A DNA stretch of 64,000 bases. Source: Actinobacillus succinogenes 130Z. Lineage in GTDB: Bacteria; Pseudomonadota; Gammaproteobacteria; Enterobacterales; Pasteurellaceae. Numbering within the stretch: position 1 is the stretch's first letter; the number at the start of each line of letters is the position of its first letter. The position numbers and the translations under genes are program-made. The stretch lies in assembly GCF_000017245.1 (NCBI RefSeq), contig NC_009655.1, positions 2,170,001-2,234,000 on the forward strand. The letters run 5' to 3'. Below, one piece after another: positions 1-8,058 of the stretch. The notes beneath the pieces are model-generated. The model was not told where the DNA came from. It saw only the letters and a list, made by a program, of their open reading frames with translations, and did no database searches.

Positions 1-744
1 GAAGTAATAAAAAAACTTGCCGATCGCCATCGGGGTATCGGTTTTGACCAACTATTACTGGTGGAACCGCCTTACGATCCCGAATTGGATTTCCATTACC
101 GTATCTTTAATGCGGACGGCAGCGAAGTGGCGCAATGCGGTAACGGTGCCCGTTGCTTCGCCCGTTTTGTCACATTAAAAGGGCTGACCAATAAAAAAGA
201 TATCGCCGTCAGTACGGCGAAAGGCAGAATGGTGCTCACCGTCAAAGACGACGGACAGATTCGCGTCAATATGGGCGAACCTATCTGGGAACCGGCAAAA
301 ATCCCGTTTAATGCCAACAAATTTGAGAAAAACTACATTTTGCGTACGGATATACAAACGGTATTATGCGGTGCGGTATCCATGGGAAATCCGCATTGCG
401 TGATACAAGTGGAAGATATTAAAACGGCAAATGTAGCGCAATTAGGTCCGTTACTGGAAAGTCACGAACGTTTTCCCGAACGTGTCAATGCCGGGTTTAT
501 GCAGGTGATCGACCGTCACCACATTAAACTGCGCGTATACGAACGCGGTGCAGGCGAAACCCAGGCTTGCGGCAGCGGCGCCTGTGCGGCGGCGGCTGTC
601 GGCATTATGCAGGGGTTGCTTGACTCGCCGGTACAAGTGGATTTACCCGGCGGTTCGCTCATTATCGAATGGGACGGCGAGGGTCATCCGCTCTATATGA
701 CCGGTGACGCCACCCATATCTATGACGGCGTTATTAAACTTTAA
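1..744 (+). CDS. dapF: Diaminopimelate epimerase, 5' end missing
   Basis: DapF interconverts LL- and meso-diaminopimelate for lysine and peptidoglycan synthesis in the cytoplasm. The reading frame is open from the first base, and 247 residues are visible. About 27 N-terminal residues lie outside the window, judged from the usual length near 274. Both catalytic cysteines are present: one in CGNGARC (visible residue 46) and one in ACGSGACA (about visible residue 190), with the typical spacing of about 144. The GTG at base 61 is internal, not a start. A strong hairpin terminator follows directly. The DUF484 gene downstream keeps the dapF-yigA order known from enterobacteria. Confidence 0.96.
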   Translation, partial: EVIKKLADRHRGIGFDQLLLVEPPYDPELDFHYRIFNADGSEVAQCGNGARCFARFVTLKGLTNKKDIAVSTAKGRMVLTVKDDGQIRVNMGEPIWEPAKIPFNANKFEKNYILRTDIQTVLCGAVSMGNPHCVIQVEDIKTANVAQLGPLLESHERFPERVNAGFMQVIDRHHIKLRVYERGAGETQACGSGACAAAAVGIMQGLLDSPVQVDLPGGSLIIEWDGEGHPLYMTGDATHIYDGVIKL

Positions 745-750
745 CAAGGT

Positions 751-777
751 ATACCGAGTGAAAGCTCGGTATTTTTC
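751..777 (+). terminator. Rho-independent terminator after dapF
   Basis: A perfect 8-bp stem (ATACCGAG / CTCGGTAT) with a 6-nt loop is followed by TTTTCTCT. It begins 6 bases after the dapF stop, and its T-run ends only a few bases before the next start codon. Confidence 0.85.
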
Positions 778-783
778 TCTCAA

Positions 784-1476
784 ATGAACGAAACAGAACA
801 AGAAATCGTAAAATATCTGAAAAATCATCCGCACTTTTTTGACCGTCATCTGGAATTGCTGGATACGTTGCAGATTCCCCATCAGCAAAAAGGAACGTTG
901 TCTTTGGTAGAAATGCAATTGGAACGCCAACGGGCAAAGATTAAGGAACTGGAACGGGAACTGGCCGTTTTCGAAGGACTTGCGCACCAAAATCAGGATA
1001 TTTTTTTGGGGTTAATGCCGTTACAACAGCAATTATCCCATACCGAACATTTCCTCGACGGCGTACGGAAAATTAACGATTGGGCGCGACAATACGATTT
1101 ACAGCAAGCTAAAATTTTACTGTTTCAGGATCATTGGATAAAAACCGATGAAGTTCCGGAACAATACTGGGTGGACAGAAAAGCATTCGAAATTATTCGG
1201 TTAGAACGGATGGGATTAAAGAATATCTATTTAGGCGAGTTGTCCGGTAAAGAAAAAAGTTTATTGTTTTTACCGGAGGAATTGCCTATCGGTTCTCTCG
1301 CCTGTTGCCTGCTCGGTACAAGCAGTAATCGTCATCACGCCAGCGCCCTGTTGTTATTTACCTCACGCGACGCCGCACAATTTTATCAGGGACAGAATAC
1401 CGCTTTTTTAAAACATCTGATTGATATTGTGGACTTACATCTGCACCGTTGGTTAATGAACCGGGAAAAAGTATGA
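784..1476 (+). CDS. yigA: DUF484 family protein (YigA-like)
   Basis: This is a 230-residue cytoplasmic protein of unknown function in the DUF484 family. It starts with the family's typical opening (KYLKNHPHFFDRHLELL), followed by a short coiled-coil region rich in Glu, Arg and Leu (about residues 40-70) and a GAF-like C-terminal part. Its place next to dapF matches dapF-yigA-xerC-yigB of other gammaproteobacteria, but here the lactate operon separates it from xerC. No clear ribosome binding site precedes the ATG, and a terminator hairpin ends just upstream. The start is kept because it gives the usual family N-terminus. Confidence 0.85.
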   Translation: MNETEQEIVKYLKNHPHFFDRHLELLDTLQIPHQQKGTLSLVEMQLERQRAKIKELERELAVFEGLAHQNQDIFLGLMPLQQQLSHTEHFLDGVRKINDWARQYDLQQAKILLFQDHWIKTDEVPEQYWVDRKAFEIIRLERMGLKNIYLGELSGKEKSLLFLPEELPIGSLACCLLGTSSNRHHASALLLFTSRDAAQFYQGQNTAFLKHLIDIVDLHLHRWLMNREKV

Positions 1477-1627
1477 AATTTATTTAAAAGCACCGTATAA
1501 CTGCGAATATTTATACAGCTGCTTTTCGCCGCCCAAAAACTGTTGTTTTTTTTTTGACCGCACTTTCATTAACAGTCAATTCAAAATCTACCTAGATAGA
1601 GTGAGCTTGCACTAATGTTACAAATTT

Positions 1628-1649
1628 TTTTGTGATCTTCATCAAAATT
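1628..1649 (+). promoter_or_regulatory. CRP/FNR-like site upstream of lldP
   Basis: The core TGTGATCTTCATCAAA (1631-1646) has a perfect left CRP half-site (TGTGA, N6) and a near-consensus right half. The nested GTGAT-N4-ATCAA matches the FNR consensus TTGAT-N4-ATCAA at 9 of 10 defined bases. It lies about 75 bp upstream of the chosen lldP start. Either factor, or both, could act here (inference). Confidence 0.55.
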
Positions 1650-1722
1650 TTACAAATCAAGGCTATTTTTTTAACATTTTTTCAATACAATGCCTTCGTT
1701 GTTCTCAAAAAAGGATCTTATC

Positions 1723-3318
1723 ATGGCATTTGCTCTCAGTATTTTTCCCATCATTCTTTTAATTTATCTCATGGTAAAACGTAACGCATTGCCCTCTTAC
1801 GTGGCATTACCCTGGATAGCCGTGGTCGTCTTGATGATTCATCTTGCCTATTTCGGTACCGATATTGCAACTATCAGCGCCAATGTCACGGCCAGTATCG
1901 TTGCCGTGCAAACGCCAATCACCGTTATTTTCGGAGCCATTTTGTTTAATAAATTTTCCGAAATGTCAGGGGTCACCAATGTATTGCGCCGTTGGTTGGG
2001 CAGCATTAATCCGAATCCGGTCGCACAATTAATGATTATCGGTTGGGCATTTACTTTTATGATTGAAGGAGCCAGCGGTTTCGGTACGCCGGCCGCCATC
2101 GCCGCCCCTATTTTAGTGGGCTTGGGGTTTAACCCGATTAAAGTCGCCGTCTTAGCCTTGATCATGAACTCCGTGCCGGTATCTTTCGGCGCAGTGGGAA
2201 CGCCGACTTGGTTCGGTTTCGGTCCATTGAAATTAAGCGATGATCAAATCCTGCAAATCGGCTCCATGACGGCTCTAATCCATAGTTTCGCCGCAATCGT
2301 CATCCCGCTTTTGGCATTACGCATATTGGTGAGCTGGAAGGAAATCCGTCAAAATCTCGCATTTATCTATATCAGTATTTTCGCCTGTGTGGTGCCATAT
2401 TTCCTGATTGCTCAAATCAATTATGAATTCCCTGCGTTGGTCGGCGGCGCCATCGGTTTGTTGATTTCCGTTATTGTCGCTAACCGGGGGATTGGATTGA
2501 CGAAAGCGGAGAATACGCTGGACGGCAATACGGTACCCGCCGGTCAAGTGGCAAAAGCGCTATTGCCGACGGCTATGCTTATTGCCATTTTAATCATCAC
2601 CCGTATCCAGCAGTTACCGTTCAAAGCATGGATGAACGACACAACGACCTGGTTCGTTACCCGTATCGGGTCGCTCGGGGATTTCGAAGTCAGTCGCGGC
2701 TTGGTGTTCTCATTAAAAAATATTTTTGACACGCCGGTCAGCGTAAGTTACAAGCTGCTTTACGTTCCTGCGTTGATTCCGTTTATTGTCACCGTATTGA
2801 TCGCCATTCCGCTGTTTTCTATGTCATGTCGTCAAACCCGGGAAATTTTCGCCGTCAGTTTGCGCCAAAGTAAAAATCCGTTTATCGCATTGGTCGGGGC
2901 ATTGATCATGGTAAATTTAATGTTGGTCGGCGGAGACGGTTCCATGGTAAAAACCATCGGTAAAACCTTTGCGGAAACCACCGGCGAACACTGGACCTGG
3001 TTCTCTTCTTATCTCGGTGCGGTCGGTTCGTTCTTTTCCGGTTCCAATACGGTTTCCAACCTGACTTTCGGTAGCGTACAACTTTCTACCGCAGAACTGA
3101 CCGGATTATCCACCGTACTTGTACTTGCTTTACAATCGGTGGGCGGCGCCATGGGTAATATGGTTTGTATCAATAATATCGTAGCGGTATCTTCCGTATT
3201 AAATATTGACAATCAGGAAGGTAACATCATCAAACAAACCGTCATTCCGATGTTTATTTATGGTGTTATTGCCGCACTGGTCGCATTATTTGTACTACCG
3301 TTATTCTTTAACCTGTAA
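1723..3318 (+). CDS. lldP: L-lactate permease
   Basis: LldP/LctP is an inner-membrane proton symporter for lactate and glycolate. The protein is hydrophobic throughout, with about 12-14 membrane segments and the conserved stretch EGASGFGTPAAIAAPIL near residue 115. The start at 1723 is chosen over an in-frame ATG at 1690 because AAGGA sits 7 bases upstream of it. It gives 531 residues, close to Haemophilus LctP (about 532). The gene heads an lldP-lldE-lldF-lldG unit, with 56 bp to lldE and then tight or overlapping junctions. That arrangement indicates uptake coupled to oxidation of lactate. A CRP/FNR-like site precedes it. Confidence 0.93.
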   Translation: MAFALSIFPIILLIYLMVKRNALPSYVALPWIAVVVLMIHLAYFGTDIATISANVTASIVAVQTPITVIFGAILFNKFSEMSGVTNVLRRWLGSINPNPVAQLMIIGWAFTFMIEGASGFGTPAAIAAPILVGLGFNPIKVAVLALIMNSVPVSFGAVGTPTWFGFGPLKLSDDQILQIGSMTALIHSFAAIVIPLLALRILVSWKEIRQNLAFIYISIFACVVPYFLIAQINYEFPALVGGAIGLLISVIVANRGIGLTKAENTLDGNTVPAGQVAKALLPTAMLIAILIITRIQQLPFKAWMNDTTTWFVTRIGSLGDFEVSRGLVFSLKNIFDTPVSVSYKLLYVPALIPFIVTVLIAIPLFSMSCRQTREIFAVSLRQSKNPFIALVGALIMVNLMLVGGDGSMVKTIGKTFAETTGEHWTWFSSYLGAVGSFFSGSNTVSNLTFGSVQLSTAELTGLSTVLVLALQSVGGAMGNMVCINNIVAVSSVLNIDNQEGNIIKQTVIPMFIYGVIAALVALFVLPLFFNL

Positions 3319-3374
3319 CGATACGTTATTTTTCTCGGCACAAGGCCTGTGCCGATTTATTTTTTGGAGTGAAT

Positions 3375-4115
3375 ATGAACGTCAATTTCTTCGTCACCTG
3401 TATTGCGGATATCGTCAAAGGCGGGGTCGGCAAAAATTCGGTGCTGTTGCTGGAAAAACTCGGCTGCCATGTCGTGTTTCTTGAAAAACAGGGATGTTGC
3501 GGCCAACCCGCCATTAATAGCGGTTATGCCAAACAAGCGATTCCCGGCATGAAAAGTCTGATAGAAACCTTTGAAGTCAATGACTACCCTATCGTGGCGC
3601 CGGCAGGCTCCTGCGTTTATGCCGTTAAAAATTATCCCGAATATTTCGGACGTTTCGGCGAACCGGACTGGGCGGCTCGTGCGCAAAAAGTGGCGGACCG
3701 TTTCTATGACATTACGGATTTCATCGTGAACGTATTAAAAGTGGAAAATGTCGGCGCTACCCTAACCGGCAAAGCGGTTTATCACCCTTCCTGTAGTCTG
3801 ACCCGTAAACTCGGCATCGTGCAAGAACCGCTGACCTTATTGCAAAACGTGAAAGGCTTGCAATTACTTCCGATTCACAACCAACAGACCTGTTGCGGGT
3901 TCGGCGGTACATTCTCGGTTAAAATGGCGGAAATTTCCGGTGAAATGGTTACGGAAAAAGTGGTGAATATCAGCGAAGCGGAGCCGGATTATTTAGTCGG
4001 TGCGGATGTCAGTTGCTTAATGAACATTGCCGGGCGTTTAAGCCGTGAAGGTAAAACGGTGAAAGTGATGCATATTGCCGAAGTATTAATGCAAAACGAA
4101 AAGGGAGAAAATTAA
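3375..4115 (+). CDS. lldE: L-lactate oxidation complex subunit LldE (LutA), CCG-domain protein
   Basis: LldE/LutA is the cysteine-rich subunit of the three-part LutABC (LldEFG) L-lactate dehydrogenase that feeds electrons to the respiratory chain. Both CCG motifs are seen: CCGQP near residue 41 and CCGFGGTFSVK near residue 174. Each is paired with an upstream cysteine (GSC and HPSCS) in the pattern that binds an iron-sulfur cluster. The ATG at 3375 is preferred to a GTG at 3369 because GGAG lies 5 bases before it. The length of 246 residues fits the family. The stop is one base from the lldF start, so translational coupling is likely. Confidence 0.92.
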   Translation: MNVNFFVTCIADIVKGGVGKNSVLLLEKLGCHVVFLEKQGCCGQPAINSGYAKQAIPGMKSLIETFEVNDYPIVAPAGSCVYAVKNYPEYFGRFGEPDWAARAQKVADRFYDITDFIVNVLKVENVGATLTGKAVYHPSCSLTRKLGIVQEPLTLLQNVKGLQLLPIHNQQTCCGFGGTFSVKMAEISGEMVTEKVVNISEAEPDYLVGADVSCLMNIAGRLSREGKTVKVMHIAEVLMQNEKGEN

Positions 4116-4116
4116 A

Positions 4117-5529
4117 ATGTCATTAAAAACCAGCGAACTCCCGTTTAAAGAGCGTGTTGAACAACAGGTTCATAATGAAATTATGCGTCATGCCGTGGTT
4201 AAAGCCCAGGAAACCATCGGTGCAAACCGTCAGAAAATGGTGGACGAACTCGGGCATTGGGAAGAATGGCGCGATGCGGCAAAACAAATTCGTAACCATG
4301 TATTGGCGAATTTAGATGCCTATCTATACCAATTAAGCGAAAAAGTCTCGCAAAACGGCGGGCACGTTTTCTTTGCCGAAACCGCAGAAGAAGCTACGGA
4401 TTACATCCGCAAAATCGCCCTGGAAAAAAACGCCAAAAAAATCGTAAAATCCAAATCCATGGTAACGGAAGAAATCGGAATGAACCATGTATTGGAAGCG
4501 GAAGGCATTAAAGTGGTGGAAACCGATTTAGGCGAATATTTACTGCAAATTGCCGGCGATAAACCTTCCCACATTGTGGTGCCGGCAATTCATAAAGACC
4601 GCCATCAAATCCGCAAAGACTTGCAGGAAAAATTAGGTTATCAGGGCACCGAAACGCCGGAAGAAATGACGGCATTCGTGCGTAAAGTGATTCGTCAGGA
4701 TTTTCTGCAAGCCGACATCGGTATCAGCGGTTGTAACTTCGCAGTAGCGGAAACCGGTTCCCTTTGTCTGGTCACTAACGAAGGGAATTTACGGTTAGCC
4801 ACCACCGTACCGAAAACCCACATTGCCGTGATGGGAATGGAACGTATCGCCCCGACTTTTAAAGAAGTGGACGTGTTAATCACCATGCTGTGCCGTAGTG
4901 CGGTAGGAGCAAAATTAACAGGTTATAACACCTGGCTGACCGGTCCGCGTCTTGAAGGCGAAACGGACGGTCCGGAAGATTTTCATTTGGTCATCGTAGA
5001 TAACGGTCGTTCCAAAATTCTGGAAAGCGAATTTAAAGAAGTGTTGCGTTGCATTCGTTGCGGCGCCTGTTTAAACACTTGTCCGGCATATCGTCAAATC
5101 GGCGGTCACGGATACGGTTCTATTTACCCCGGTCCGATCGGTGCGGTGATTTCTCCGTTACTGGGCGGCTACAAAGATTTTAAAGAGTTACCTTATGCCT
5201 GTTCCCTCTGTTCGGGCTGCAACAGCGTCTGTCCGGTTAAAATTCCGTTGGCGCAATTAATTCTGCGTCATCGCGAAAACATCGCTCAAAGCGGCATGAC
5301 ACCACTGGCGGAACGCCTTTCTATCAAAGGGTTCAACTTTGCCAACGCTCACCCCGCCATTTGGGATACCGGCGTAAAAATCGGCGCAAAACTGGCCGGC
5401 AAATTGATTAAAAACGGCAAAGCGGCGGTTCAAGCCGGCGCCTTGGCCGAATGGACAAAAGCACGGGATTTACCGCAACCTGAAGGCGAAAGTTTCCGTT
5501 CATGGTTTGCAAATCGGGAGAAAAATTAA
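4117..5529 (+). CDS. lldF: L-lactate oxidation complex iron-sulfur subunit LldF (LutB)
   Basis: LldF/LutB carries two [4Fe-4S] clusters and is the central electron-transfer subunit of the lactate dehydrogenase complex. An N-terminal LUD domain (about residues 60-290) is followed by two ferredoxin-like motifs, CIRCGACLNTCP (near 310) and CSLCSGCNSVCP (near 360), as in E. coli YkgF. The length of 470 residues is typical. Its stop codon TAA overlaps the first base of the lldG ATG (TAATG), a classic coupled junction. Confidence 0.94.
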   Translation: MSLKTSELPFKERVEQQVHNEIMRHAVVKAQETIGANRQKMVDELGHWEEWRDAAKQIRNHVLANLDAYLYQLSEKVSQNGGHVFFAETAEEATDYIRKIALEKNAKKIVKSKSMVTEEIGMNHVLEAEGIKVVETDLGEYLLQIAGDKPSHIVVPAIHKDRHQIRKDLQEKLGYQGTETPEEMTAFVRKVIRQDFLQADIGISGCNFAVAETGSLCLVTNEGNLRLATTVPKTHIAVMGMERIAPTFKEVDVLITMLCRSAVGAKLTGYNTWLTGPRLEGETDGPEDFHLVIVDNGRSKILESEFKEVLRCIRCGACLNTCPAYRQIGGHGYGSIYPGPIGAVISPLLGGYKDFKELPYACSLCSGCNSVCPVKIPLAQLILRHRENIAQSGMTPLAERLSIKGFNFANAHPAIWDTGVKIGAKLAGKLIKNGKAAVQAGALAEWTKARDLPQPEGESFRSWFANREKN

Positions 5530-6227
5530 TGGCTATTCAAAATCGCGATACGTTTTTAGACAAACTGGCGCAGCGCATGGGACGTCCGCGTCAAACCGAA
5601 GCGGAGCCTATGCCGCCGTTAGTAAACAATTATGCCGCCACCCGATTAACCGAGCTGAACCAAACCGAACGCTGCCGGGCATTTATGGATTTTGCCAAGG
5701 TGATGATGGTAGACGTGGTAGAAGCCACGGAAGCCAATGCGGCGGAAAAAATCCTCGAGTTGTGCGAAAAATACGGCGGCGGCGAATTGGTGATCAATAA
5801 TGACGAAAGATTGACCGCGCTTGGTATCACTCCCGCGGTACAAAAACGTTATACCACTCATCTGTGGTCGCCGGAAGCGGCGGATAATAATCTGACGCAG
5901 GCGGAAAAAGCCAATATCGGTATCGTTTACGCCGAATACGGATTAACCGAAACCGGCGGGATTGTCCTGTTTTCGGAAAAAGACCGCGGTCGCGCCGTTA
6001 GTCTGTTACCGGAAAAATCTATTGTGGTCGTACGTAAAAGTACCGTGCTGCCGCGCGTCGCACAACTTGCCCAAATATTGCATGAAAAAGCGCAAAACGG
6101 CGAACGTATGCCCTCCTGCATCAATATCATTGCCGGTCCGAGTTCCACTGCGGATATTGAACTCATTAAAGTCGTGGGCGTGCACGGTCCGGTGGCGAAA
6201 ATTTATCTGGTCATCGACGATCTGTAA
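5529..6227 (+). CDS. lldG: L-lactate oxidation complex subunit LldG (LutC), LUD domain
   Basis: LldG/LutC is the third subunit of the L-lactate oxidation complex, a stand-alone LUD-domain protein. The start at 5529 overlaps the lldF stop and has GGGAG 8 bases upstream. It is preferred to an in-frame ATG at 5502 inside lldF and gives 232 residues, close to E. coli YkgG (231). The family signature YGLTETGGIVLFSE is present near residue 138. An uptake-sequence hairpin terminator ends the operon before xerC. Confidence 0.9.
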   Translation: MAIQNRDTFLDKLAQRMGRPRQTEAEPMPPLVNNYAATRLTELNQTERCRAFMDFAKVMMVDVVEATEANAAEKILELCEKYGGGELVINNDERLTALGITPAVQKRYTTHLWSPEAADNNLTQAEKANIGIVYAEYGLTETGGIVLFSEKDRGRAVSLLPEKSIVVVRKSTVLPRVAQLAQILHEKAQNGERMPSCINIIAGPSSTADIELIKVVGVHGPVAKIYLVIDDL

Positions 6228-6257
6228 ACCGCCGCGGTATAAAACGTCATAAAATCA

Positions 6258-6298
6258 GACCGCACTTATTCTTAAGGAAAAAGTGCGGTCGTTTTTTA
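6258..6298 (+). terminator. Terminator after the lactate operon, built from two uptake sequences
   Basis: GACCGCACTT (6258-6267) and AAGTGCGGTC (6281-6290) form a 10-bp stem, followed by GTTTTTT. Both arms are DNA uptake sequence cores. Confidence 0.85.
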
Positions 6299-6366
6299 TC
6301 GTGTTTTTAATGTTTTTTCTTGCCGGATTTTGTTCTAGAATAAGCGTCATCGAGGTAGAATTCACT

Positions 6367-7254
6367 ATGCAAAACGCCCTTCAAAAATACTATGATTTTC
6401 TGCGCATAGAACGCCGGCTTAGCCCGTACACGCTGACTAACTACCGGCGCCAGCTGTCGGCGGTCACCGAGTTGCTGACGCAAAACGGCATCCGTTCATG
6501 GCAGCAGGTGACGCCTAGTGTCGTGCGTTTTATTCTGGCGGAAAGCCGTAAAGCCGGTTTGCATGAAAAAAGTTTAGCGTTGCGTTTATCGGCACTGCGT
6601 CAGTTCCTTGCTTATTTAGTCGTTCAGGAAGAACTGAAAGTCAACCCCGCCACCGGTATTTCCGCCCCCAAACAGGGAAAGTATTTGCCGAAAAATATCG
6701 ATCAGGAGCAGATCGGCAAACTACTGGATAATCGCAGTAACGAACCGATCGATATCCGCGATCGTGCCATGTTGGAACTGATGTACAGCTCGGGTTTACG
6801 CTTATCGGAGCTGCACGGATTGGATCTCAACCATGTGAATCTGCAATCCCGCGAAGTGCGCGTACTGGGAAAAGGTTCGAAAGAGCGTATTTTACCGGTA
6901 GGACATCAAGCGTTAGACGCGGTTCTGGATTGGCTGCAGGTGCGCTTACGGTTTAATCCCAAAGATAACGCATTATTCGTCAGTTCCCAGGGCGGACGAT
7001 TAACGCCGCGCGCCATTCAAAAACGAATGGAAATCTGGGGCGTAAAACAGGGGCTGAGTACTCATCTCAACCCGCACAAATTACGCCACAGTTTCGCTAC
7101 CCATATGCTGGAAGCCAGTGCCGATTTACGCGCCGTACAGGAATTGCTGGGGCACAGCAATCTGGCGACCACACAAATTTATACCCATTTGGATTTTAAA
7201 CATCTTACGGATGTGTACGATCAGGCGCATCCCCGCGCAAAACGAAAAGGTTAA
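6367..7254 (+). CDS. xerC: Tyrosine recombinase XerC
   Basis: XerC acts with XerD at dif to resolve chromosome dimers at cell division. The 295-residue protein has an N-terminal SAM-like core-binding domain (about 1-90) and a catalytic domain. The full active-site set is visible: Arg in SGLRLSEL, Lys in GKGSKER, HxxR in HKLRHSFATH, His in LGHSN and the Tyr nucleophile in TQIYTH. The ATG at 6367 is chosen because of GAGGTA upstream and the family length; an ATG at 6283 would add 28 poorly conserved residues and overlap the terminator. yigB follows 5 bases after the stop. Confidence 0.96.
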   Translation: MQNALQKYYDFLRIERRLSPYTLTNYRRQLSAVTELLTQNGIRSWQQVTPSVVRFILAESRKAGLHEKSLALRLSALRQFLAYLVVQEELKVNPATGISAPKQGKYLPKNIDQEQIGKLLDNRSNEPIDIRDRAMLELMYSSGLRLSELHGLDLNHVNLQSREVRVLGKGSKERILPVGHQALDAVLDWLQVRLRFNPKDNALFVSSQGGRLTPRAIQKRMEIWGVKQGLSTHLNPHKLRHSFATHMLEASADLRAVQELLGHSNLATTQIYTHLDFKHLTDVYDQAHPRAKRKG

Positions 7255-7259
7255 ACAAT

Positions 7260-7970
7260 ATGAAATTTTACCGCACTTTGCAACCGTTTAAGGTTATCAG
7301 TTTCGACTTGGATGACACGCTTTATGATAACCGCGAGGTCATTCGCAATGCTAATCATGAATTCCTGTCGCGGCTACGTCAAGCCAGCCAAATTAGCGAA
7401 TTGAACGATGAAATTTGGCAGGCATGGAAAGAGCGTGCCGCTCGGCAGGAACCCGTTTTATGCGAAGATGTCACGGCTTGGCGCAAATTGGCTATGCAGC
7501 AAATGCTCGCCCACTACGGTAAAAATGCGGAGGAAATCAAACATATTTCCTATGGCGTGATTCAACATTTCCTGCAATGGCGGCATAAAATTACGATACC
7601 CTCTAAAAGTATGGCCGTTCTCAATCTGCTTAAGCAACGTTATCGCCTGGCGGTAATCACCAACGGTAATGTCTCGCCGAGCCGCGTCGGTTTTAACCAA
7701 TTTGACGTAGTCTTTTGCGGCGGTCTACAAGGCAGAGCCAAACCTCATCGGGATTTATTTCATCAAACCGCCGAATATTTCGGTATTCAGCCTCATGAAA
7801 TCTTACATATCGGTGATGATCTGGTCACCGACGTACAGGGCGCCGTTCAGGCCGGCTGTCAGGCGGGTTGGGTTAATCTGTCCGATAAAAACATACGGGA
7901 ATTCAACGATGCCACCCTATTACCGACCATGGAAATTTCGGATTTAGTCCAATTAATCGAATTATTCTAA
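7260..7970 (+). CDS. yigB: HAD-superfamily phosphatase YigB
   Basis: This is a 236-residue haloacid-dehalogenase-like hydrolase. E. coli YigB dephosphorylates FMN and the riboflavin precursor 5-amino-6-(5-phospho-D-ribitylamino)uracil. Motif I is FDLDDTLYDN (near residue 15), motif II is VITNGN (near 134), motif III is the Lys in GRAKPH and motif IV is GDDLVTD (near 190). The cap between motifs I and II is alpha-helical (subclass I). It is cotranscribed with xerC, as in E. coli, with no regulatory site between them. Substrate choice is inferred from synteny. Confidence 0.88.
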   Translation: MKFYRTLQPFKVISFDLDDTLYDNREVIRNANHEFLSRLRQASQISELNDEIWQAWKERAARQEPVLCEDVTAWRKLAMQQMLAHYGKNAEEIKHISYGVIQHFLQWRHKITIPSKSMAVLNLLKQRYRLAVITNGNVSPSRVGFNQFDVVFCGGLQGRAKPHRDLFHQTAEYFGIQPHEILHIGDDLVTDVQGAVQAGCQAGWVNLSDKNIREFNDATLLPTMEISDLVQLIELF

Positions 7971-7994
7971 ACGCCGGCTATCGCCGGAATTCAA

Positions 7995-8045
7995 AAAAGA
8001 AAGCGAACAGTACACCGTTAAACCGTATATTGTTCGCTTTGTTTA
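7995..8045. terminator. Bidirectional hairpin between convergent yigB and mnmE
   Basis: AAAGCGAACA (8000-8009) pairs perfectly with TGTTCGCTTT (8031-8040). AAAAAAG lies on the left and a T-rich tail on the right, so it can serve both converging transcripts. Confidence 0.65.
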
Positions 8046-8058
8046 CTCAATTAATTCG

